Positions 37,095 to 44,780 of a stretch of DNA of 64,000 bases are shown piece by piece. A program made the translations under genes and the position numbers. The DNA lies in the NCBI GenBank assembly GCA_944323285.1, contig CALURV010000036.1, positions 1 through 64,000 of the forward strand. Direction: 5' to 3'. Within the stretch, counting starts at the first letter, position 1. The number at the start of each line of letters is the position of its first letter. The DNA comes from Candidatus Gastranaerophilales bacterium (GTDB taxonomy: Bacteria; Cyanobacteriota; Vampirovibrionia; Gastranaerophilales; Gastranaerophilaceae). The notes under the pieces were generated by a model. That model searched no databases and was not told the origin of the DNA. It saw only the letters and a list, made by a program, of their open reading frames with translations.

Positions 37095-38747
37095 ATGATA
37101 AAATCTGTTTCTGTCAGAAATTATATACTAATAGATGAGTTAACTCTTGAATTTGATAAGGGGTTTAATGTTTTTACAGGTGAAACAGGCGCCGGTAAAA
37201 GTATAATAATAGGAGCTATTGATACAGCATTTGGTGCTAAACTTAATAAAGATGTTATAAAAACAGGGTCGGATAAAGCATTTATAGAACTTGTTATTAT
37301 TTTAGATGATGAATTTGATAAATCTGTTTTTGTAGAAAACGGCATAGAAATACAGAATAATGAAATAATTTTATCAAAAGAAATATTGCCGGCATCCTCT
37401 CGTTCAAGGATAAATGGAGTTCTTGTAACTCAGGATTTCGTAAAAGGAATTAGAGAACAATTATTAGATATTCATACTCAGCATCAAAGTTATAATTATG
37501 TTCAGCCTAAAAACCATATAATTCTTTTAGATAATTTTGCCCTAAAACCACATAAGGATAATATTATATTATTTAAAGAAAAGTATGAAAAACTTCAAAA
37601 TTTAAAAAGAAAACTTTCAAGTCTAAAAGATACAGTAAATAAAACAATACAACAGTCAGATTTCCTCAAGTTTCAGATTAAAGAAATAGAAGATGCCAAA
37701 ATTGAAGATATTGATGAATGTGAAAAATTAGAAAAAGAGCTGGATATATTATGTAATATCGAAAAATTAAAGGAACTTTCATATTCTTCATATTGGGCTT
37801 TATATGGTGATGATTCAAATATAATAAGTGCTCTTGGAAATATAAAATCTAATATCTCAAAATTATCACAAATGGATGAAAGTGTTTTGAATGTAGAAGA
37901 AGATTTTATAAATGCTTATGAAATATTAAAAGATATAGCACATAAAATGAGAGATTATTCTGATTCAAAAGAAAATGATAATGAAAGATTTGATTTTATA
38001 CAAGAAAGACAATGTTTATTAGATAAAATTAAAAGAAAATACGGCTCAACTTTAGAAGAAGTTTTAACTACTTATGATAAATTATCAGAGGAATTAAATG
38101 CTATAGAAGTTTCTCAAGATGAAATTGTTGTGATTGAAAAAGAAATAAAAGAGATTGAGGCAGAAATAGAAAACTTAGCTAATGTGATAAGCTCTGCAAG
38201 AAAAGAATTGGCAAGAGTATTATCAAAAGCAGTAACAGAAGAACTCGAAAAATTAGAACTTCCAAAATCAAGATTTGAAATTGAAATTAAAGCTTCAACA
38301 ATGAATGAAAGAGGCAAAGATAGTGTTGAATTTATGATATCTACAAACGTATCTGAACCTGTAAAACCATTAGCCAAAACAGCTTCAGGTGGTGAAATAT
38401 CAAGAATAATGCTTGCAATAAAAACAATATTTGCACAAGCAGATTCAACTAACACTGTTATATTTGATGAAATAGATACAGGCGTATCTGGGAAAGCATC
38501 ACAAGCAATAGCGGATGAGCTGGTAGATTTATCAAAAACGCATCAGGTTATATTAATAACTCATCAGCCAATAATTGCTTCAAAGGCAGATTTACATTTC
38601 TATGTTAAGAAAGAACAATCAGATATAACAAAAGTAAATGTATACAAACTAGAAGGTGAAAATCGAGTTAAAGCTATTGCTCTTCTTGCAGCGGGTGATA
38701 TAAATGAAGAATCTACTTCTTTTGCGAAAAATTTATTAGGAGTATAA
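37095..38747 (+). CDS. recN: DNA repair protein RecN
   Basis: SMC-like ATPase for double-strand break repair. The 550-residue product has Walker A at GETGAGKSIIIGAIDTAFG near the N-terminus, a central coiled coil (about 150-380), and the ABC signature and Walker B at the C-terminus (TASGGEISRIMLAIKTIFA; VIFDEIDTGVSG). The start is MIKSVSVRNYILIDELTLEF, in the usual position. It is one base after nadK. crcB follows at 14 bases. Confidence 0.96.
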   Translation: MIKSVSVRNYILIDELTLEFDKGFNVFTGETGAGKSIIIGAIDTAFGAKLNKDVIKTGSDKAFIELVIILDDEFDKSVFVENGIEIQNNEIILSKEILPASSRSRINGVLVTQDFVKGIREQLLDIHTQHQSYNYVQPKNHIILLDNFALKPHKDNIILFKEKYEKLQNLKRKLSSLKDTVNKTIQQSDFLKFQIKEIEDAKIEDIDECEKLEKELDILCNIEKLKELSYSSYWALYGDDSNIISALGNIKSNISKLSQMDESVLNVEEDFINAYEILKDIAHKMRDYSDSKENDNERFDFIQERQCLLDKIKRKYGSTLEEVLTTYDKLSEELNAIEVSQDEIVVIEKEIKEIEAEIENLANVISSARKELARVLSKAVTEELEKLELPKSRFEIEIKASTMNERGKDSVEFMISTNVSEPVKPLAKTASGGEISRIMLAIKTIFAQADSTNTVIFDEIDTGVSGKASQAIADELVDLSKTHQVILITHQPIIASKADLHFYVKKEQSDITKVNVYKLEGENRVKAIALLAAGDINEESTSFAKNLLGV

Positions 38748-38761
38748 GATAAATATTAAAT

Positions 38762-39166
38762 ATGATTTCGATGAGTGATTTATTTTTAATTTTTATAGGC
38801 GGCGGAATAGGTTCAGTTTTAAGATACTTAACAAATTTATTATTTTCGAAAATAAATTTTATACAATCACAAGGTATTCTATTAGGTACATTAACAGTAA
38901 ATATAATAGGAAGTTTAATTTTAGGATTTGCTTTTTCTTTTTTTATGAATAAAGTAGGGATTCCACATAATATAAAACTTGCAATTTGTGTCGGATTTTG
39001 CGGTGGATTAACTACTTTTTCAACTTTTTCTTTTGAAACATATAATTTAATTAAAAATGGTGAAATTTTGTATTCACTGGTATATGCATTATTAAACGTA
39101 TTAATTTGTATTTTAATGATTGTTTTAGGACTATATTTAGGAAATGTTACATCAAAAGCATTTTAG
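38762..39166 (+). CDS. crcB: Fluoride exporter CrcB/FluC
   Basis: Dual-topology fluoride channel of 134 residues with four membrane helices. Conserved parts are GGGIGSVLRYLTN, GTLTVNIIGSLILGF (channel Asn) and GFCGGLTTFSTFSFET (sodium site and the Phe box). No fluoride riboswitch is visible upstream; it follows recN by 14 bases and is probably read from the same transcript. A second in-frame ATG at 38771 is an alternative start. Confidence 0.94.
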   Translation: MISMSDLFLIFIGGGIGSVLRYLTNLLFSKINFIQSQGILLGTLTVNIIGSLILGFAFSFFMNKVGIPHNIKLAICVGFCGGLTTFSTFSFETYNLIKNGEILYSLVYALLNVLICILMIVLGLYLGNVTSKAF

Positions 39167-39217
39167 TGTTTCGTAAATTAAAATAAGAAATAATCTTTTT
39201 CATATCTAATTGGCTAA

Positions 39218-39242
39218 TTATCAACATATTATTTGTTGATAA
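39218..39242. promoter_or_regulatory. Inverted repeat upstream of the hydroxyacid dehydrogenase
   Basis: TTATCAACA and TGTTGATAA are perfect 9-bp arms with a 7-base spacer, ending about 10 bases before the ribosome binding site. It could be a repressor operator or an mRNA hairpin. It does not match the usual Rex consensus. Confidence 0.4.
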
Positions 39243-39264
39243 ATTGAAAAAAACGGAGAACGAT

Positions 39265-40269
39265 ATGAAAACTATAATATTTTATGACATAAAACAATAT
39301 GAAAGAGATTTCTTTGAAAAGGAATTATATGAAAAATTTAATTTAGAATTTAAAGAGAAAGAACTATCCTCTGATTGTGATTTGAGCTATATAGAAGAAA
39401 ATGCTGAAATCATTTCTATATTTACATCGTCCAGACTTACAAAAGAAGTTCTTGAAAAATTTAAAAATTTGAAATTGGTACTGACTCGTTCAGTAGGATT
39501 TAGTCATATAGATATAGAGTATTGTAATGAAAACAATATATTAGTTGCGAATACGCCTCATTACGGAGATTATACAGTAGCAGAATTCTCATTTGGAATA
39601 TTACTTAATTTAATAAGAAGAATATGTTATGGACAAAGTGAACTTCGAATGGGAGATATGTATCCTGAGACATTTGGAATGGAGCTATATGATAAAACAA
39701 TTGGAATTATTGGAACCGGGTCAATAGGCTCAAAAGCAGTTAAGATAGCAAAAGGGTTTTCAATGAATGTTATTTGCTATGATGTAAATAAAAACTCGGA
39801 ATTGGAAAAAGAATTTAATGTTAAATATTCAGATTTAGAAACTTTATGTAAATTGTCAGATATAATAACCCTGCATGCCCCTTTAAATACAGCATCATAT
39901 CATATTATAGATAGAGAAAAAATTTCATTGATGAAAGAAGATGTCATTATAGTAAATACTGCAAGAGGAGAGCTTATTGATACAGAAGCGTTATATGAAG
40001 CGTTATTAGATGGCAAAATAAAAGGGGCAGCCTTGGATGTTCTAGAATTTGAAGAAATAATATCAAATAAACGACCTGGGGATAATATAAATTTAAGAAA
40101 TTTACGAGTTTCTTTAATAAATAATAAACTTTTAAACTTAGATAATGTAATAGCAACTCCTCATATAGCTTATGATACAAAAGAAGCAGTAAATAGAATT
40201 TTAAATACAACAGTAGATAACTTGTACCAGTATGTAAATAATGAAATATTAATAAATATAGTAAAATAA
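39265..40269 (+). CDS. D-2-hydroxyacid dehydrogenase (D-lactate dehydrogenase-like)
   Basis: NAD-dependent enzyme reducing a 2-oxoacid such as pyruvate to a D-hydroxyacid. Of its 334 residues, the Rossmann loop is TIGIIGTGSIGSKAVKIA, the catalytic Arg lies in NTARGELIDTEAL and the catalytic His in ATPHIAYDTKEA. The overall order, and the RPGD...NLRNLRVS region, resemble LdhA-type fermentative enzymes, which would reoxidise NADH. I chose the ATG at 39265 with GGAG upstream over an in-frame codon at 39244. Confidence 0.88.
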   Translation: MKTIIFYDIKQYERDFFEKELYEKFNLEFKEKELSSDCDLSYIEENAEIISIFTSSRLTKEVLEKFKNLKLVLTRSVGFSHIDIEYCNENNILVANTPHYGDYTVAEFSFGILLNLIRRICYGQSELRMGDMYPETFGMELYDKTIGIIGTGSIGSKAVKIAKGFSMNVICYDVNKNSELEKEFNVKYSDLETLCKLSDIITLHAPLNTASYHIIDREKISLMKEDVIIVNTARGELIDTEALYEALLDGKIKGAALDVLEFEEIISNKRPGDNINLRNLRVSLINNKLLNLDNVIATPHIAYDTKEAVNRILNTTVDNLYQYVNNEILINIVK

Positions 40270-40283
40270 AAAGACAAAAAAAA

Positions 40284-40315
40284 TGCAAGTTTAAAGTAAG
40301 ATTTAAGAACTTGCA
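40284..40315 (-). terminator. Hairpin with T run on the minus strand
   Basis: TGCAAGTT and AACTTGCA form an 8-bp perfect stem around a 16-base loop. The A run at 40275-40282 makes it terminator-like only for minus-strand transcription, although both neighbouring genes are on the plus strand. It may be a weak barrier to antisense transcription or simply a hairpin. Confidence 0.35.
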
Positions 40316-40516
40316 ATATTTACACTAGCCGAAACATTAATAACAAATATATTATACAACGTTTTTTAAAATTCGTAAAGTATACAAGTTTATAAATTTC
40401 GGTATATTATTAAAAAGTTAATAAATGTTTACATTGGATTTTTAAGATATGTTTAAATACTTGTAATAATGATAAATTTATCGGATAATTTCATTGTAGT
40501 TAAGCGAGGTGGCAAT

Positions 40517-41533
40517 ATGAGAAAACCGGTAATAGGGGTATTAGGGGCTACAGGAGTAGTTGGTAGAAATATCTTAAAAATATTAGAAGAAAATAATGTA
40601 GTATATGAAGATATAAAATTTCTTGCAAGTAAAAAAAGTGCAGGAAAAGAAATAGAATTTAAAGGAAAAAAATATACAGTAATAGAAGCGACTCCTGATG
40701 CATTTGAAGGAATAAACATAGTATTAGCTTCAGCAGGCGGTTCAACAAGTTTAGCATTAGCTCCTGAAGCCGTTAAAAGGGGTGCTGTATATATTGATAA
40801 TTCAAGTGCATTTAGAATGGAAAAAGATGTTCCATTGGTAATAGCTGGGGTTAATGATGAAGATATAAGAAAACACAAAGGAATAATAGCTAATCCAAAT
40901 TGTTCTACATCTCAACTGATGCTTGTATTAAAACCATTGCATGATTATGCTTGTATAAAAAGAATGGTAGTAAGTACATATCAATCTGTATCAGGAGCAG
41001 GACTTGCCGCAATAAATGAACTAAAAGAAAATACAATTGCAGTAAATGATAATAAACCGTTCGAAAACAAAGTATTTAAAAAACCAATAGCATATAATTG
41101 TATTCCTCAAATTGATGTATTCTGTGATAACGGCTATACAAAAGAAGAGATGAAGGTTACAAATGAAACTAGAAAAATATTACATTTAAATCCAAATACT
41201 CCAATATCTTGTACAGCGGTTAGAGTTCCTGTATTCGTTGGACATTCTGAAGCTGTAACAGTTGAATTTGAAAAAGATATTACTCCGGAAAAAACAAGAG
41301 AAATACTAGAAAAAGCTTGGGGTGTAGAGGTTATAGATGATACAGCAAATTATGAATTTCCGACAGCTGTAATGGCCGCCGGAACAAATCCTGTATATGT
41401 TGGAAGAATAAGAAAAGATATAGCTTTTGATAATGCAATATCATTCTGGTGTGTTGCAGATAATTTAAGAATTGGTGCAGCGCTAAATACAGTAAGAATT
41501 GCAGAAAAAGTTATAGAAATGCAAGTTTTTTAA
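40517..41533 (+). CDS. asd: Aspartate-semialdehyde dehydrogenase
   Basis: Reduces aspartyl phosphate to aspartate semialdehyde, the entry to lysine/diaminopimelate, threonine and methionine synthesis. The 338-residue product starts VIGVLGATGVVGRNILKIL (NADP-binding) and has the catalytic Cys in IANPNCSTSQLML and the active-site VRVPVFVGHSEAVTVEF. I chose the ATG at 40517, with GAGGTGG upstream, over an in-frame ATG at 40469. dapA follows nine bases later. Confidence 0.95.
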   Translation: MRKPVIGVLGATGVVGRNILKILEENNVVYEDIKFLASKKSAGKEIEFKGKKYTVIEATPDAFEGINIVLASAGGSTSLALAPEAVKRGAVYIDNSSAFRMEKDVPLVIAGVNDEDIRKHKGIIANPNCSTSQLMLVLKPLHDYACIKRMVVSTYQSVSGAGLAAINELKENTIAVNDNKPFENKVFKKPIAYNCIPQIDVFCDNGYTKEEMKVTNETRKILHLNPNTPISCTAVRVPVFVGHSEAVTVEFEKDITPEKTREILEKAWGVEVIDDTANYEFPTAVMAAGTNPVYVGRIRKDIAFDNAISFWCVADNLRIGAALNTVRIAEKVIEMQVF

Positions 41534-41542
41534 GAGGTGAAT

Positions 41543-42442
41543 ATGAGTATAAGATATAATGCCGGAGAAGTTATTACGGCAATGGTAACGCCATTTAATG
41601 AAGACTTAAGTATTGATTATCCTGCGTTAGAAAAACTGATTAATCATTTAATAGAAACAGGAAGTGATGCAATTTTAGTTGCCGGAACAACAGGAGAAAC
41701 TCCTACCTTATCACATGAAGAAGAAGCGGAGATGTTCTATTTTGTAAAAAAAATAGTAAATGGCAGAGTGAAGATTATAATGGGCGCCGGTTCTAATTCA
41801 ACTCAAACTGCGGTTGAATCATCAATGAAAGCAAAAGAATTGGGTGCTGATGCTATATTAACAGTAGTACCTTATTATAATAAACCATCCCAAAAAGGAA
41901 TGTACGAGCATTTTTCAAGCATTGCAAAAGTAGTAGATATTCCCATAATATTATATAATATCCCGGGAAGAACAGGTGTAAATATGCAGCCTGCTACAAT
42001 TGCAAAACTTGCTAAAGAATATAAAAATATAGTAGCTGTAAAACAAAGTAATTCGGATTTGGATTTAATAAGCGATATAAAATCTTTATGTCCGGAGGAT
42101 TTTATTGTTTATTCAGGTGATGATAGTTTAACTATACCAATGATGTCGTTAGGAGCTCAGGGTGTAATAAGTGTTGCATCTCATGTAGCTGGTAATGATT
42201 TAAAACGAATGGTAAAAGCTTTTAAATCAGGAAAAAATGAAGAGGCTTTAAAATTGCATTTAAAGTTATATCCTTTATTTAGAAAGTTATTTATGGCACC
42301 AAACCCTGTACCTGTAAAGGCTGCACTTTCTCATATAGGAATTATTAAAGAATATGTAAGAAAACCTCTTGTAGTATTAGATAACGAAGAAAAAAAAGAA
42401 TTATTTGAAGTATTAGATAAATATTCAGGTGCAGTAAAATAA
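41543..42442 (+). CDS. dapA: 4-hydroxy-tetrahydrodipicolinate synthase
   Basis: Condenses pyruvate with aspartate semialdehyde in the diaminopimelate/lysine pathway; it directly uses the product of the preceding asd gene. The 299-residue (beta/alpha)8 protein has GTTGETPTL, the catalytic Tyr in PYYNKPSQKGMYEHF and the Schiff-base Lys in VAVKQSNSDLD. I chose ATG at 41543 with GAGG five bases upstream over GTG at 41537. Confidence 0.96.
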   Translation: MSIRYNAGEVITAMVTPFNEDLSIDYPALEKLINHLIETGSDAILVAGTTGETPTLSHEEEAEMFYFVKKIVNGRVKIIMGAGSNSTQTAVESSMKAKELGADAILTVVPYYNKPSQKGMYEHFSSIAKVVDIPIILYNIPGRTGVNMQPATIAKLAKEYKNIVAVKQSNSDLDLISDIKSLCPEDFIVYSGDDSLTIPMMSLGAQGVISVASHVAGNDLKRMVKAFKSGKNEEALKLHLKLYPLFRKLFMAPNPVPVKAALSHIGIIKEYVRKPLVVLDNEEKKELFEVLDKYSGAVK

Positions 42443-42459
42443 TGTTGGAGTTCTGATTC

Positions 42460-43203
42460 TTGAATAACACGAAGAATAAATTACAAAGAATAAAAAAGGG
42501 TAATACTTTATCTGAAACACTTATTGCCCTTGTAATAGTTGGTGTTATTTTTACAATTAGTATGGGAACAATAGTTGCTGATTATAATAAAAATCAGACG
42601 GTAGTCCGTTTAAAGAAGATGTATTCAACTTTTTCAAATGCAATGACTGCTTCTATTTCAAAAAATGGAGCACCCGATGATTGGGATATAGAAGAAGGTT
42701 TAAGCGAAAGAGGCTCATATTTGCTTTTTGAACAATACATTAAACCTTTTCTTGTTTTATCGAGAGATTGTAAAACTTCAACGGTGGATCAATGTAATTA
42801 TACTTTTAAAGAATTAGATGGTACGGAAAAGGCTTTAAACTCAAAATGGACAAGATTTTTTCTTAATGATGGTGCTTTTGTTGCTATACAATCATCTGTC
42901 GATGATAATTATAAAGTTATATATTTTTATGTGGATACAAACGGAAAAAAAAGATTAAATGTTGTTGCAAGAGACATTTTTATGTTTGAATATTGGATTA
43001 GAAATAATGAGCATCCTGAATATGAAGGAAAACTTTTACCATATGGGCATGAATATACAAGAGAACAATTAATGTCCGATTCAAATCCAAATAATTGTAA
43101 TAAAACAAAAAATGGAAATTATTGTGCCGCATTAATTATAAATGATAATTGGCAAATAATAACAGGTTATCCTTGGGCGCAAGCAAGATATGTTGTTCAA
43201 TAG
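42460..43203 (+). CDS. Type IV pilin/pseudopilin-like protein
   Basis: The 247-residue protein has a prepilin N-terminus: a basic leader ending KKG, cleavage expected before NTLSETLIALVIVGVIFT, with Glu at mature position 5. Position 1 is Asn instead of the usual Phe. The globular part has paired cysteines (DCKTSTVDQC and NCNKTKNGNYC). The start appears to be TTG at 42460, with GGAG nine bases upstream; no nearby ATG fits. It follows dapA by 17 bases. It is probably a minor pilin or type II secretion pseudopilin; no pilus machinery lies in the window. Confidence 0.85.
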   Translation: MNNTKNKLQRIKKGNTLSETLIALVIVGVIFTISMGTIVADYNKNQTVVRLKKMYSTFSNAMTASISKNGAPDDWDIEEGLSERGSYLLFEQYIKPFLVLSRDCKTSTVDQCNYTFKELDGTEKALNSKWTRFFLNDGAFVAIQSSVDDNYKVIYFYVDTNGKKRLNVVARDIFMFEYWIRNNEHPEYEGKLLPYGHEYTREQLMSDSNPNNCNKTKNGNYCAALIINDNWQIITGYPWAQARYVVQ

Positions 43204-43212
43204 ATTAAAGAT

Positions 43213-43334
43213 GTCCGAGAAAAAATTCACGATAAGCTGAAAGTGTGAGTGAATTTCTTCGAGTGGCGTTTTTAAAAGGTGAGTACTTTGTTAGCGAGGA
43301 TGACGCGGTAACAAAGTGCGATACTAGAGTAAAT
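43213..43334. repeat. Dispersed modular repeat, copy C (short form)
   Basis: The first module GTCCGAGAAAAAATTCACG...GTGTGAGTGAATTT and the last module (GAGTGGCGTTTTTAAAAGG through AACAAAGTGCGATACTAGA) are nearly identical to copy D. The middle module of about 60 bases is missing. Both modules can fold into hairpins. It lies between the convergent pilin-like gene and kdsA. Confidence 0.85.
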
Positions 43335-43339
43335 AATAA

Positions 43340-44161
43340 TTAATTATTATTTACTAATTTAAAAATATCATTACAGATTTTAAAAATATTATCTGCTTGT
43401 TCAAAATTAATCATGTTTGGACCATCGCATAAGGCTGAATCTGGTTCAGGATGAACTTCAAAGAATAGTCCGTTAGCACCTGCCGCTGTTGCAGATTTCG
43501 CCAAAATTGGTACGAACTTTCTTTCACCTGAAGAACTTTCACCGCATCCTCCCGGTAATTGTACACTATGTGTTGCATCAAAAATAACGGGGTATCCCAT
43601 TTCTTGCATTATTGGAATAGCTCTCATGTCAGAAACAAGATTGTTATAACCGAAAGTTACACCTCTATCTGTAATAGTTATTTTATTATTTCCAGATTCT
43701 ACTACTTTATTTGCAATAGATTTCATTTGTGAAGGAGCTAAGAATTGACCTTTCTTTATATTAATAATTTTATTCGTTTTTGCTGCTGCAACAAGTAAAT
43801 CTGTTTGTCTGCATAAGAATGCAGGAATTTGTATGATATCAGCTACTTCTGCTGCTAAAGGAGCTTCATTTGGGTTATGAATATCTGTTACAATAGGAAC
43901 ATTAAATTCTTTTTTTACATCAGCAAGTAAAGAAAGTCCCTTATCTATTCCTAAACCTCTATAAGAATTTATAGAACTTCTATTTGCTTTATCATAGGAG
44001 GCTTTAAAAACATAATTAATATCTAATTTATTTGTTAATTCTTTTAGAAACTCAGCTGTTTTAAAAAGAATGTCTTTTGATTCAATAGCACAAGGACCGG
44101 CTAAAATAGTTAATTTATCAGCACCAATCACAAAATTTTTTAATTTTACACAATTAACCAT
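43340..44161 (-). CDS. kdsA: 3-deoxy-8-phosphooctulonate synthase KdsA
   Basis: Condenses phosphoenolpyruvate and arabinose 5-phosphate to Kdo 8-phosphate for lipopolysaccharide. The 273-residue product carries LAGPCAIES near the N-terminus, with the Cys of metal-dependent (class II) enzymes; the metal-independent class has Asn there. Other hallmarks are FKASYDKANRSS, VTDIHNP, IPAFLCRQTDLL, DATHSVQLPGG and FFEVHPEPDSALCDGPN. GGAG lies nine bases before the ATG. The tRNA-Asn gene is upstream on the same strand. Confidence 0.96.
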   Translation of the reverse strand: MVNCVKLKNFVIGADKLTILAGPCAIESKDILFKTAEFLKELTNKLDINYVFKASYDKANRSSINSYRGLGIDKGLSLLADVKKEFNVPIVTDIHNPNEAPLAAEVADIIQIPAFLCRQTDLLVAAAKTNKIINIKKGQFLAPSQMKSIANKVVESGNNKITITDRGVTFGYNNLVSDMRAIPIMQEMGYPVIFDATHSVQLPGGCGESSSGERKFVPILAKSATAAGANGLFFEVHPEPDSALCDGPNMINFEQADNIFKICNDIFKLVNNN

Positions 44162-44274
44162 TAATTATTCTCCCGTGTATATATACCAATATTATACAAA
44201 AAATTATTATAAAACAAGAAATATATGCAAGGAAAGAATGACTGTAATAAAAACATTTAGTAATAAATAAAAAA

Positions 44275-44346
<72 letters not shown>

Positions 44347-44434
44347 ATATCTATATTTTTATATTAGCAAAAAAATTTTGATTGTAAAGGACTTTTTTTA
44401 TATATAACTTTTTGCTTATAATCTGGTTTAAATT

Positions 44435-44616
44435 GTCCGAGAAAAAATTCACGATAAACAGAAAGTGTGAGTGAATTTTTTTTACAAAACGAACCAAAAA
44501 CTTTGTTTTTGAGTGAGCTTGTATCCGTAGTGAAACGCAGGTGAGTGGCGTTTTTAAAAGGTGAGTACTTTGTTAGCGGGGATGATTCAGTAACAAAGTG
44601 CGATACTAGATTAAAT
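44435..44616. repeat. Dispersed modular repeat, copy D (long form)
   Basis: This 182-base element has three parts: a hairpin AAAAATTCAC/GTGAATTTTT region, a middle module with CAAAAACTTTGTTTTTG, TGTATCCGTAGTGAAACGCA and the motif GTGAGTGG, and a terminal hairpin ACTTTGTTAGC/TAACAAAGT followed by ACTAGATTAAAT. It lies between tRNA-Thr and tRNA-Asn. Copy C is nearly identical but lacks the middle module; copy E at 7.3 kb is a diverged full-length form. Confidence 0.85.
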
Positions 44617-44665
44617 AAAAATTCTACAATTTTCTAAACCTCAATAATAGGTTACTTTTTTAGAA

Positions 44666-44738
44666 AGCTGATGAAGGGAATCGAACCCTTGACCTATTGA
44701 TTACGAATCAATTGCTCTACCTACTGAGCTACATCAGC
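44666..44738 (-). tRNA. tRNA-Thr (anticodon CGT)
   Basis: The 73-nt cloverleaf has acceptor GCTGATG paired with CATCAGC and discriminator T. The anticodon stem ATTGA/TCAAT has loop TTCGTAA, giving CGT, and the T arm is GGGTTCGATTCCC. The 3' CCA is not encoded. Confidence 0.95.
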
Positions 44739-44780
44739 ATTATTTAAATATATTCTATCTAATATAATATTATTTATCAA

